Of a stretch of 64,000 nucleotides of DNA, positions 56,497 through 64,000 are shown in pieces; within the stretch, counting starts at the first letter, position 1, and each line of letters starts with the position of its first letter. The notes under the pieces are model-generated. The model was not told where the DNA came from and searched no databases. It saw nothing but the letters and a program-made list of their open reading frames with translations. The position numbers were made by a program, and so were the translations under genes. Source of the stretch: Chryseolinea lacunae (GTDB taxonomy: Bacteria > Bacteroidota > Bacteroidia > Cytophagales > Cyclobacteriaceae); NCBI RefSeq assembly GCF_016735595.1, contig NZ_JAERRB010000004.1:372001-436000 (forward strand), written 5' to 3'.

Positions 56497-57594
56497 TTAT
56501 AAATTTTTTGTTCTGTTCCGCTTGAAGTCTTCGAACACCAGGTTGCCAAGTCCTTCGAGGCTGCTGTAGTAGGCATTGCCGTTGTTGGCTTTTGTAAAAT
56601 CGCGCACAAAAGATTTGAGGTAAGGATCGGTGGCAATCATGAAGGTGGTAACGGGAACTTTCAGTTTGCGCAGCTGGCCTGCGAGATTGAGGGTCTTGCT
56701 CAAAATTTTCTGATCGAGGCCAAACGCGTTCTTGTAATATTTAATGCCTTGTTTGATGCACGTCGGTTTGCCGTCGGTGATCATAAAGATTTGTTTGTTG
56801 GTGTTTTTGCGGCGGCGCAAAATGTCCATGGCCAGTTCGAGGCCGGCCACGGTGTTGGTGTGATAGGGGCCCACTTGCAGATAGGGCAGGTCTTTGATTT
56901 CAATCTGCCACGCGTCGTCGCCAAACACCAAAATGTCGAGGGTGTCTTTTGGATATTTTTTGGTGATGAGTTCGGCCAGGGCCATCGCCACTTTTTTGGC
57001 GGGGGTGATGCGGTCTTCGCCATACAGAATCATGGAGTGCGAGATGTCGATCATCAGCACCGTTGAGGTCTGCGTTTTGTATTCGCTCTCCGTCACTTCC
57101 AGATCTTGTTCGGTCATGAAGAAGTTGTCGAGGCCGTGGTTGATCTGGGCATTGCGCAGCGAGTCGGTGGCCGAAATCTGGTCGAGGGTGTCGCCAAATT
57201 CGTAGTCGCGGTGTTCCGTGGTTTGCTCGTCGCCGCGGCCGCTGTGGTGTGTATTATGATCGCCCGATTTGGACTTTTTCAGCTTTCCGAAGATCTCTTC
57301 CAGGGCCGACTGCCGCAGGTTTTGCTCGCTTTTGGCCTTCAGCTTGAACTCGCCCTTGGGGCCCTCGTCGGTGATGTAGCCGCTGCGCTTCATGTCTTCA
57401 ATGAAGTTTCCGATGCCATATTGGTCGCTGGTGAGGCCATATTGGCGATCTACCTCTGTGAGCCATTGCAGGGCCTCGGAAACGTTACCAGAGGTGATTA
57501 GTATCAATTGCATGAAGACCTTGAGCAGTTTGTCGAAATCGCTGCTGTTCTGGCCCTGGGGTGGTGTGTAGTTCGAAAATCTGTATCCTAGCAT
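56497..57594 (-). CDS. VWA-domain protein, partner of the MoxR ATPase (365 aa)
   Basis: The C-terminal half is a von Willebrand factor A domain with an intact MIDAS site (TVLMIDISHSMILYGEDR as DxSxS, and FMITDGKPT). The N-terminal half is helical and charged. MoxR-VWA pairs jointly remodel or insert metal into target proteins, as in BchI/BchD; the target is unknown. No signal peptide or membrane anchor is seen, unlike BatA/B. Confidence 0.87.
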   Translation of the reverse strand: MLGYRFSNYTPPQGQNSSDFDKLLKVFMQLILITSGNVSEALQWLTEVDRQYGLTSDQYGIGNFIEDMKRSGYITDEGPKGEFKLKAKSEQNLRQSALEEIFGKLKKSKSGDHNTHHSGRGDEQTTEHRDYEFGDTLDQISATDSLRNAQINHGLDNFFMTEQDLEVTESEYKTQTSTVLMIDISHSMILYGEDRITPAKKVAMALAELITKKYPKDTLDILVFGDDAWQIEIKDLPYLQVGPYHTNTVAGLELAMDILRRRKNTNKQIFMITDGKPTCIKQGIKYYKNAFGLDQKILSKTLNLAGQLRKLKVPVTTFMIATDPYLKSFVRDFTKANNGNAYYSSLEGLGNLVFEDFKRNRTKNL

Positions 57595-57730
57595 CTGGGA
57601 AAGCGTGTATACCTCACTAAACCATTAATTTCTGAAATCTGTTTCGCCTGCAAAACTTAATTTCTAAAAAGTTTAAAGTCCCATGTAAGGATTTGGAGAA
57701 AAAGAAAATTCCGGAATAATCGGTGTGTGC

Positions 57731-57738
57731 TAATTTTG
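57731..57738 (+). promoter_or_regulatory. Promoter -7 box of the small lipoprotein gene
   Basis: TAATTTTG matches TAnnTTTG. The position expected for TTG, 19 bases upstream, reads TTC (57709-57711). The start codon follows at 57762. Confidence 0.55.
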
Positions 57739-57761
57739 TTCGACAAACAAACAAAAATCCC

Positions 57762-57890
57762 ATGAAAAAGTCTGTAGCTGTTTTAATCTTAGCCGCCACC
57801 GTCATGCTGGCTGCTTGTTCTGAGTACACCTGCCCGACCTATACCAAGGCTCCGGCCAAAACCACCACGGTGAAACAAAACCGTATCTAG
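57762..57890 (+). CDS. Small lipoprotein (42 aa)
   Basis: MKKSVAVLILAATVMLAACSEYTC is a lipoprotein signal with lipobox LAAC, cleaving before Cys19, so the mature peptide is only 24 residues. A second Cys follows at residue 23, then a Lys/Thr-rich tail to the stop at 57888. The gene has its own promoter box and its own terminator, which argues that it is real. The function is unknown. Confidence 0.75.
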   Translation: MKKSVAVLILAATVMLAACSEYTCPTYTKAPAKTTTVKQNRI

Positions 57891-57917
57891 AAGCGACTCA
57901 TTAACCTGAGCTAAATA

Positions 57918-57951
57918 AAAAAGCCGCAACGGGTTTCCGGAGCGGCTTTTT
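57918..57951. terminator. Bidirectional terminator after the small lipoprotein gene
   Basis: AAAAAGCCGC pairs with GCGGCTTTTT around a 14-base loop, with A- and T-rich flanks on both sides. It serves the lipoprotein gene on the plus strand and the sterol-desaturase-type gene on the minus strand. Confidence 0.88.
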
Positions 57952-57969
57952 ACTTTTTTATGAAATTCG

Positions 57970-58611
57970 TTAGTTCGACGCTTTCTTTTCTTTCATGGTT
58001 CCATAGATATAATCCCAGAACGGCGACGACACACCAAAGATGATGTCGCCATGCTTGTAGTGATGCATGCTGTGATTGATCCAGAGTTTCCGGAAAAAAT
58101 TCTTTGGCGGCTGATGTGCATGCACCACATAGTGCACGGCCAGGTAGCCCGCATACCCCACCAAAAATCCGGGCAGGAAAGCAAACGTGAAGTCTCCCAA
58201 CACCACGCGCAACAAAAGCAAGAGCACTGTCGATATGGTCACACTCAACAATGGAGGCATGGCCAGGCGGTCTTTATCTTTTGGAAATTCGTGATGCACA
58301 CCGTGCATGATATACTGCGCCTTCTCACGCAGTTTAGTATAGGTCGACATGTGGAAAAGGTGACGGTGCACATTGTACTCCACCCACGAAAACGCGACCA
58401 CGCCCAGGAAAAACAGGAGCGATGTTTGAAACACCGAAAGCGATGTGTGGGTCACACTCCAGTAGAGCAGGGCGATGGAATAGGAAAAGAAAATAATAAG
58501 CGGAACCGCGATGTGTGTGCGGGAAAGTTTTTCCAGCACAGGGCTTTTGAATAATTGTTTTGTGCCTTGGTTCTTCGGTTTAACGTTTTGCTCCATTACA
58601 TCCGATTGCAT
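57970..58611 (-). CDS. Sterol desaturase / fatty acid hydroxylase superfamily protein (213 aa)
   Basis: A membrane di-iron enzyme with histidine clusters VEYNVHRHLFHM, MHGVHHEFPKDKDR, HYVVHAHQPP and NHSMHHYKHGD, and four hydrophobic segments. The pattern resembles fatty acid 2-hydroxylases, which act on sphingolipid or phospholipid acyl chains. ATG 58611 is chosen; a TTG 13 codons upstream is in frame. Confidence 0.87.
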   Translation of the reverse strand: MQSDVMEQNVKPKNQGTKQLFKSPVLEKLSRTHIAVPLIIFFSYSIALLYWSVTHTSLSVFQTSLLFFLGVVAFSWVEYNVHRHLFHMSTYTKLREKAQYIMHGVHHEFPKDKDRLAMPPLLSVTISTVLLLLLRVVLGDFTFAFLPGFLVGYAGYLAVHYVVHAHQPPKNFFRKLWINHSMHHYKHGDIIFGVSSPFWDYIYGTMKEKKASN

Positions 58612-58662
58612 GGTTGTCACGAATTTAGAAACAGATTTTTTGTAACTCAAGAGTTTATACGG

Positions 58663-59805
58663 TCACAGCGCTGCTTTTGATGCAGTTTTTTCCATGACCC
58701 GTTGATAATAACCCTCATACAGCGGTAAAATCTGGCTAATGTCGAACTCCTTGGCGCGTTTCAGAGCGTTCTCTTTAAAGGTGGGCAAGTTATTTTTATC
58801 CAATACGAATAATGCCTTTTTCGACATGTCCTCCACATCACCCACCGGGCTCATAAACCCGGTCACTCCCTGCACATTCAGTTCGGGCAATCCTCCTGTG
58901 TCGGAAGAAATCACCGGCACTTCACATGCCATCGCCTCCAGCGCCGCCAACCCAAAGCTCTCTTTTTCAGAGGGCATCAGGAACAGGTCGGCTACGGACA
59001 ATACTTCTTCTACCGCTTCTAGCTTTCCGAGAAACCGCACATCCTGATGGATGTTCAGCTCACGGCACATGGTCTCGGCCTTGCTTCGTTCAGGACCGTC
59101 TCCAATCATTAACAACTTTGCGGGCACTTCGGCGTGGATGTCGGCAAATATTTTTATCACATCGCCCACACGCTTCACCTTGCGGAAGTTCGACGTGTGC
59201 ACCACCAGCACTTCGCCGTTGGGACAGATGGCTTTTTTGAAGTGATCTTTCTTCTGTTTCTTGAATTTCTCCAGGTCGATGAAGTTGGGAATCACTTCGA
59301 TTTCGTTGGTGATCTGAAAGGAGTGATAGGTTTCTTTCCGCAGGTCTTCCGACACGGCCGTCACACCGTCTGACTGGTTGATGCTGAAGGTGACCACCGG
59401 CTCATAGGATGCATCCTTGCCCACCAGCGTGATGTCGGTGCCGTGAAGCGTGGTGACCACGGGAATGATGATGCCCTGCGTCTTCAAAATTTGTTTGGCC
59501 ATGTAGGCCGCCGACGCGTGAGGGATGGCATAGTGCACATGCAACAAATCAAGCTTTTCGTTTTTCACCACGCTCACCATCTTGCTGGCCAACGCCAACT
59601 CGTAGGGCGGGAAATCGAACAGCGGGTAGGAGTGAAAATCCACCTCGTGATAAAACAGATTTTCGTTCAGAAAATCCAGGCGGGGTGGTTGCGAATAGGT
59701 GATGAAGTGAACTTTATGATCTTCTTGTGCCAGTGCTTTGCCAAGTTCGGTAGCAACAACACCGCTTCCGCCAAAGGTGGGATAGCAGACAATTCCAATA
59801 TTCAT
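58663..59805 (-). CDS. bshA: N-acetyl-alpha-D-glucosaminyl L-malate synthase (380 aa)
   Basis: The first enzyme of bacillithiol synthesis, joining malate to GlcNAc from UDP-GlcNAc. It begins MNIGIVCYPTFGGSGVVATELG, the BshA-specific N-terminus, with HVHYAIPHASAAYMAKQIL and a GT4 donor domain with SEKESFGLAALEAMACEVPVISSDTGGLPE. The match extends the full length. bshB and bshC are not in the window. Confidence 0.95.
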   Translation of the reverse strand: MNIGIVCYPTFGGSGVVATELGKALAQEDHKVHFITYSQPPRLDFLNENLFYHEVDFHSYPLFDFPPYELALASKMVSVVKNEKLDLLHVHYAIPHASAAYMAKQILKTQGIIIPVVTTLHGTDITLVGKDASYEPVVTFSINQSDGVTAVSEDLRKETYHSFQITNEIEVIPNFIDLEKFKKQKKDHFKKAICPNGEVLVVHTSNFRKVKRVGDVIKIFADIHAEVPAKLLMIGDGPERSKAETMCRELNIHQDVRFLGKLEAVEEVLSVADLFLMPSEKESFGLAALEAMACEVPVISSDTGGLPELNVQGVTGFMSPVGDVEDMSKKALFVLDKNNLPTFKENALKRAKEFDISQILPLYEGYYQRVMEKTASKAAL

Positions 59806-59926
59806 GTTCGGGTTCGTTGGTAGTAGTTTGTGTTCAGGCTGCCACAGGGCAGTGGGTGTGAGTGTGTGAGACGCGTTGTGAGACTACAAAACTACGGAGT
59901 GAGACGAATCCTGCACACATTTATTG

Positions 59927-62884
59927 CTACCGGCGGCTGCTCATAACGTCCTGTTCGGGTTCCTTGTCGTCGTCGGGAGCCTCGCCACAATAGGCGAAAA
60001 TCGCGTCGTAAACCACGTCTTGTATGCGAGAACGTATATTGGCATTATTAAGTTTATTGCTCCGGTCGGGATACACCCGGTTCGACAGAAAAATATAAAC
60101 CAGGTCAAACTCGGGGTCCACCCACATGCACGTGCCCGTGAAACCCGTGTGGCCAAAGGTTTTGGGTGAGGCTTTCAGCGACGTAGGACTGTTCCAGTCG
60201 CTTTGCACAGGCTTGTCCCATCCCAATCCACGCCTGCTCTTGTCGAACTGCTTGGCCGTGAACGTCTGAACGGTCGACTTCCGGTAATAGCGCAGGCCGC
60301 CATATTCGCCTTCCTGCAAAAGCATCTGGCCCAGTTTGGCCAGGTCGGTGGCGTTGCTGAAAAGTCCTGCGTGGCCCGCCACACCGCCCATCATGGCCGC
60401 CCGTTCGTCGTGAACGGTGCCCGCGATGCGCGTCTTCCTGTAAATCTTGTCGTCTTCCGTGGGCGCAATGCTTTGCAGCGGGAAGCGGCTCAGCGGAAGA
60501 TAACCCGTGGTGTAGGCGCCCAGGGGCTCATACAAATTCTGATGCAGGAATTCGTCCAGCGGCTGGTTCAGCAACCGTTCGGCCAGGCGTTGCAGCATCA
60601 GAAATCCCAGGTCGCTATACTTATAGGCAAAGGGTGTGCGTGCAGGCCGCTCCACCAATTTCGACTTGGCAATCCACGACCACACCGAGTCGCGGATGTT
60701 GGGCGCTGCATAGAGGTTGCCCGACACCTGCAACGGATAATGTGCGTCGCGCTTGCGGCTATAGTAGAGCGGGAGGAAGGTGGTGTCTTTCACCGTCTCG
60801 TTCCACATGGGCACAAAGGGTGTGAGGCCGGCCTGGTGTGTCAGGATTTCCAGCAAGGTGATGTCTTTCTTGTTGGTGTTCTTCAGCTCGGGCAGGTAGA
60901 ACGATATTTTTTTATGCAGGTCGATCTTGCCGTGTTCATACATAAACATCACGGCCTGCAGCGTGGCACTCACCTTTGTGAGCGAGGCCAGGTCGTAGAT
61001 GGTTTCGCTGGATACGGGCGAGGTTTTGTCGTAGGTGAGGGCACCGAAATTTTTGTCGTAGATAACTTTGCCGTGACGGGCCACCAGCACCTGGCAGCCG
61101 GGTGTGGCGTTCATGCGTATGGCTTCGCTCACGATGCTGTCGATCTTGGGCAGCAGGCGGCCGTCCATGCCCGCGTCTTCGGGAATGGAATATGAGAGAC
61201 GTTTCAGCGAGGCAAAAGTGTGGCCTTGTCCGGAGCGGAGTTGGGGCGCGGCGGTGAAGGGCAAATGTCCCTGTGCCGGCAACGCGCCGAAAATGATCTG
61301 GGGCACCGCGCGCAAGGTCTCCGGTGTGTTGGCATAGGCTGTGATCACGGTGGGATAGTTGCCCGCCGTTTTCAGAAACGACTCGTTGCCAAAGTCACAA
61401 TAAATCACTTCGCGGGCCGGCGTCAGCAACTTCAATAATTGTGTTAAGCGGTCAATCACGGCCGTGGTAGTCTGCGGAAAGATGCCCACCACAATCACTT
61501 CCTGGTCGTGCAGTCCATCCGACAGTTCCATCAGATCGCTCTTTTCGTCGAGCGTGAAATAGGATGCGTTGGCGTATTTGCTCAGTACATTAAAAAATTC
61601 TTTGTTCGGTTCTTCGGCCTGGCTCGAGATGTAGGCAAAGTGTTTGTTGTCGACCACCTTCAGGGGCAACACCTGGTTTGTGTTGTTCACCACGGTGATG
61701 GCCGCTTCATACAACTTCTGATTCATCAGCTTGGCCGACGATCCGTTGAGGCGGGCCACGAGGTTGTCGGCGATCACCGGTTTGCGTTTGGCGAGACCGG
61801 CGTCATATTTAAAAGCCAGAATTTTCTTTACGGTTTTGTCAAGCTGGCTTTCATACGCATCGTTGCCCTTCACCAGTTTTTTGATTTTGCGTATAGCCGG
61901 CCCGATTTGTTCGGAGCCAATCAGAATGTCGTTGCCCGCCTGGAAGGCAAACATCTCTGCTTCGCCGGTGCGTATTTTCTCCGTCACCGTTTTCACCTGG
62001 TGCAGATCCACAAACACAAGGCCGTTGAAGTTCAGTTTGCCTTTCAGCCACTCGCCCGTAAAAAACAGCGAAAGGGTGGAGGCGTCGAAGTTGTTTTTGC
62101 GGGCCAGGTTTTTACTTTCATAAAACAACGGAAACGTGGAGGCCGCGGGCATCACACCCGCCAGGTTGCTTTCGAAGAGTTTTATATAGGGATAGGCCTT
62201 CACCGAGTCGAGTGTGGGTTTGATAGTGGGAATGTCATTCTTCACATCCAGCACGGTCAGCCCTTTCACGGTGAAATGTTTGGCGCAGGCCAGCACACCG
62301 TGGTCCTGCAAGCCACGCATAAACGCGGTGGCCTTCGCGGCAACATTCACCTTGTCTTCACCAAATGACCGGTAGCTCACCAGTGGATCTTGCGGGTTGC
62401 TGCTCACGTCGGCTGTGGGACCAAAATTTAAATTCACACCCAACACTTTCATCTGTCGCGCCACTTCCCGGCCGGCCAGGTAAACCATCGAATCGTTTTT
62501 GATGGCACCCAACACCAACGGTCGCGGCAGGCTCAGCGTGCTGTCGACCGATTGGCCCAGTCCCCACTCGGCGTCCTGGCCAATAAACAGCGGGATGCGC
62601 GATGCGGCTTGAAAGCTGTTGGTGGCTTGCGCCTGATGCGTGGGGGTTTCGTATTGAAAAATCACGCCGCCCACATCATGGTTTTCGATGGCGTCGTTCA
62701 CGGCGTGAAGCTCGTCTTTGTTGGCGTTGGGGGGCACGGTCACCATGAACAGCTGACCGATCTTTTCTTCCACGGTCAATGCGTGGAACACGCTGTCGAC
62801 CCAATGATTTTTTCGCGTTTGTGCATGAGCCACGGCAAGTCCGCAGCCGAGGAATAGAAATGAGAGGAAAACTTTCTTTACCAT
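59927..62884 (-). CDS. GH3-like and serine-hydrolase (beta-lactamase fold) fusion (985 aa)
   Basis: A secreted protein (signal VFLSFLFLGCGLAVAHAQ). Residues about 25-370 are a GH3 domain: VGVNLNFGPTADVSSNPQDP and, at residue 293, a conserved Asp in the nucleophile position (LVFVDLHQV). The acid/base loop, normally KHFPGHGxxxxDSH, reads KHFTVKGLTVLDVK (202-215), so the catalytic His is Lys. Residues about 590-960 are a class C beta-lactamase-like domain with S634-L-T-K637 intact, YSD in place of YxN, and GHTGFTG. Fused GH3/serine hydrolases in Bacteroidota are linked to cell-wall turnover. Here the GH3 half may be non-catalytic. Confidence 0.85.
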   Translation of the reverse strand: MVKKVFLSFLFLGCGLAVAHAQTRKNHWVDSVFHALTVEEKIGQLFMVTVPPNANKDELHAVNDAIENHDVGGVIFQYETPTHQAQATNSFQAASRIPLFIGQDAEWGLGQSVDSTLSLPRPLVLGAIKNDSMVYLAGREVARQMKVLGVNLNFGPTADVSSNPQDPLVSYRSFGEDKVNVAAKATAFMRGLQDHGVLACAKHFTVKGLTVLDVKNDIPTIKPTLDSVKAYPYIKLFESNLAGVMPAASTFPLFYESKNLARKNNFDASTLSLFFTGEWLKGKLNFNGLVFVDLHQVKTVTEKIRTGEAEMFAFQAGNDILIGSEQIGPAIRKIKKLVKGNDAYESQLDKTVKKILAFKYDAGLAKRKPVIADNLVARLNGSSAKLMNQKLYEAAITVVNNTNQVLPLKVVDNKHFAYISSQAEEPNKEFFNVLSKYANASYFTLDEKSDLMELSDGLHDQEVIVVGIFPQTTTAVIDRLTQLLKLLTPAREVIYCDFGNESFLKTAGNYPTVITAYANTPETLRAVPQIIFGALPAQGHLPFTAAPQLRSGQGHTFASLKRLSYSIPEDAGMDGRLLPKIDSIVSEAIRMNATPGCQVLVARHGKVIYDKNFGALTYDKTSPVSSETIYDLASLTKVSATLQAVMFMYEHGKIDLHKKISFYLPELKNTNKKDITLLEILTHQAGLTPFVPMWNETVKDTTFLPLYYSRKRDAHYPLQVSGNLYAAPNIRDSVWSWIAKSKLVERPARTPFAYKYSDLGFLMLQRLAERLLNQPLDEFLHQNLYEPLGAYTTGYLPLSRFPLQSIAPTEDDKIYRKTRIAGTVHDERAAMMGGVAGHAGLFSNATDLAKLGQMLLQEGEYGGLRYYRKSTVQTFTAKQFDKSRRGLGWDKPVQSDWNSPTSLKASPKTFGHTGFTGTCMWVDPEFDLVYIFLSNRVYPDRSNKLNNANIRSRIQDVVYDAIFAYCGEAPDDDKEPEQDVMSSRR

Positions 62885-63184
62885 CAGGCCTTCAGGTTAA
62901 AAATGAAAAGGTTCGAAAAAAATTGTGTAAAGCTCCAGCCTATAAAATTAGCGAATTGAAAGGGCTATTTAAACATTCCGGTCACCGAAGATGTTGAACG
63001 GCAAGACGAACGCAGGACCTGCCCGGTCAATGGACGTCATCGGTGACTAACGCTCGATCACATTTTTCGATATCGCCCGACCCTTAAATAACTCCGCGCA
63101 AGCCGCGAATGTTCTTTCACATTTGTCTTTAGAATACAACCGGAATGCCACATTTTTGTGACCGGTTACCCCTATATTCATTGC
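62885..63184. other. Gap of 300 bases without a gene
   Basis: I see no convincing gene, terminator hairpin or repeat here. It lies between the divergent fusion gene and mutL, so both promoters must be inside it, but no exact TAnnTTTG box is present on either strand. Confidence 0.6.
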
Positions 63185-64000
63185 ATGCCTGACATCATCC
63201 AGCTTTTGCCCGACTCCATCGCCAACCAGATTGCCGCCGGCGAGGTGGTGCAGCGACCGGCGTCGGCAGTGAAAGAGCTGATGGAAAACTCCATCGACGC
63301 CGACGCCACCCACATCAAACTCATCCTGAAGGAAGCGGGCAAAACCCTGCTCCAGGTGATCGACGATGGCAAGGGCATGTCGGAGACCGATGCACGCATG
63401 AGCCTCGAACGGCACGCCACCTCCAAGATCCGCTCGGCCGAAGACCTCTTCACCCTCCACACCATGGGGTTCCGCGGCGAAGCCCTTGCGTCGCTGGCGG
63501 CCGTGTCGCAGATGGAGCTGAAGACGCGCCCAGCCGAACAGGAACTGGGCACGCTGCTGGTAGTGGAAGGCTCGGACGTGAAACGTCAGGAACCCGTGGC
63601 CTGCGACAAGGGCACGAGCATCAGCGTAAAAAATCTTTTCTATAACATTCCCGCGCGTCGGAATTTTCTGAAGTCGAACGCAAACGAGTACCAACACATC
63701 GTGGACGAGTTTCAGCGGCTGGCGTTGGCCCATCCCGACGTGGCGTTTCAGCTCATCGAAACCGACACGATCGAATACGACCTGCACCCCGGCAAGCTGA
63801 GTCAACGCATCGTCAGCATCTTTGGCAAATCCTACCAGGAACAACTGGCCGCCTGTCAGGAAGAAACGGCACTGGTGAAAATGACCGGCTATCTGGGCAA
63901 ACCCCATTCGGCCAAGAAAAAACGCGGCGAGCAATTTTTGTTTGTTAACAAACGATTCATCCGCAGCGCCTACCTCAACCACGCCGTGATGAGTGCCTAC
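63185..64000 (+). CDS. mutL: DNA mismatch repair protein MutL, 3' end missing
   Basis: The first 272 residues of MutL, cut by the right edge. It starts [32 protein letters not shown] and has the GHKL ATPase motifs: ELMENSIDA (motif I), DDGKGM (motif II), RHATSKI and [14 protein letters not shown] (motif III). The following transducer domain is also typical. MutL links MutS mismatch recognition to strand processing. Confidence 0.95.
   Translation, partial: MPDIIQLLPDSIANQIAAGEVVQRPASAVKELMENSIDADATHIKLILKEAGKTLLQVIDDGKGMSETDARMSLERHATSKIRSAEDLFTLHTMGFRGEALASLAAVSQMELKTRPAEQELGTLLVVEGSDVKRQEPVACDKGTSISVKNLFYNIPARRNFLKSNANEYQHIVDEFQRLALAHPDVAFQLIETDTIEYDLHPGKLSQRIVSIFGKSYQEQLAACQEETALVKMTGYLGKPHSAKKKRGEQFLFVNKRFIRSAYLNHAVMSAY

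Noticed and set aside
63047-63982. 311-codon frame on the minus strand
   Set aside because: It lies opposite mutL, whose ATPase motifs are unmistakable on the plus strand; the minus-strand product is His- and Phe-rich as expected for an antisense frame.

Overview
The window looks like chromosomal DNA from a member of the Bacteroidota, most likely a Cytophagales-type soil or aquatic bacterium with roughly 50% GC. Several features point this way: promoters matching the phylum's TTG / TAnnTTTG pattern, few strong Shine-Dalgarno sequences, a BshA bacillithiol enzyme, a DUF2723 membrane protein, a GH3/serine-hydrolase fusion and a metY-metX-hom methionine operon. The genus is inference. I saw no tRNA, rRNA, CRISPR array or insertion sequence.

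Region 1 (1-11.4 kb) is housekeeping: pssA (cut by the left edge) with an MBL-fold hydrolase, an FAD oxidoreductase overlapping a large secreted propeller/beta-barrel protein, YicC, an NRAMP-like transporter with altered metal ligands, an arginase-fold protein lacking metal ligands, and a MASE1 histidine kinase.

Region 2 (11.4-15.7 kb) is the most interesting part. A minus-strand operon metY-metX-hom makes homocysteine from aspartate semialdehyde. Its leader starts at a textbook Bacteroidota promoter, carries a convincing SAM-I (S-box) aptamer, and then a 47-codon ORF ending in a polycysteine run (MCCCCAARCC-stop) inside a potential GC hairpin. This looks like a two-input sulfur control element: S-adenosylmethionine sensed by RNA, cysteine sensed by translation of the leader peptide.

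Region 3 (15.7-29.9 kb) mixes metabolism and unknowns: a frameshifted DinB gene, fabG, lpd, a frameshifted PP2C-like phosphatase, a divergent HxlR regulator/NmrA-like reductase pair, a DUF2723 membrane protein, a sugar aminotransferase, an LpxD-like acyltransferase and a TPR protein.

Region 4 (30-50.5 kb) is a surface-polysaccharide locus. It holds an ABC exporter (Wzm/Wzt type with a carbohydrate-binding tail), about nine glycosyltransferases, two FkbM methyltransferases, two other methyltransferases, an asparagine synthase, an NAD-dependent epimerase and a multi-spanning membrane protein. Most plus-strand genes overlap by 4 bases or lie a few bases apart, so they are probably co-transcribed. 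The ABC exporter suggests that the glycan is completed in the cytoplasm before export.

Region 5 (50.6-64 kb) is again core: an Lrp-type regulator with a palindrome beside its promoter, a phosphoribosyltransferase, panB, a PIN-PhoH ATPase, an AlbA-type protein, a MoxR/VWA pair, a very small lipoprotein, a fatty-acid-hydroxylase-like protein, bshA, the GH3/beta-lactamase-fold fusion and the start of mutL (cut by the right edge).
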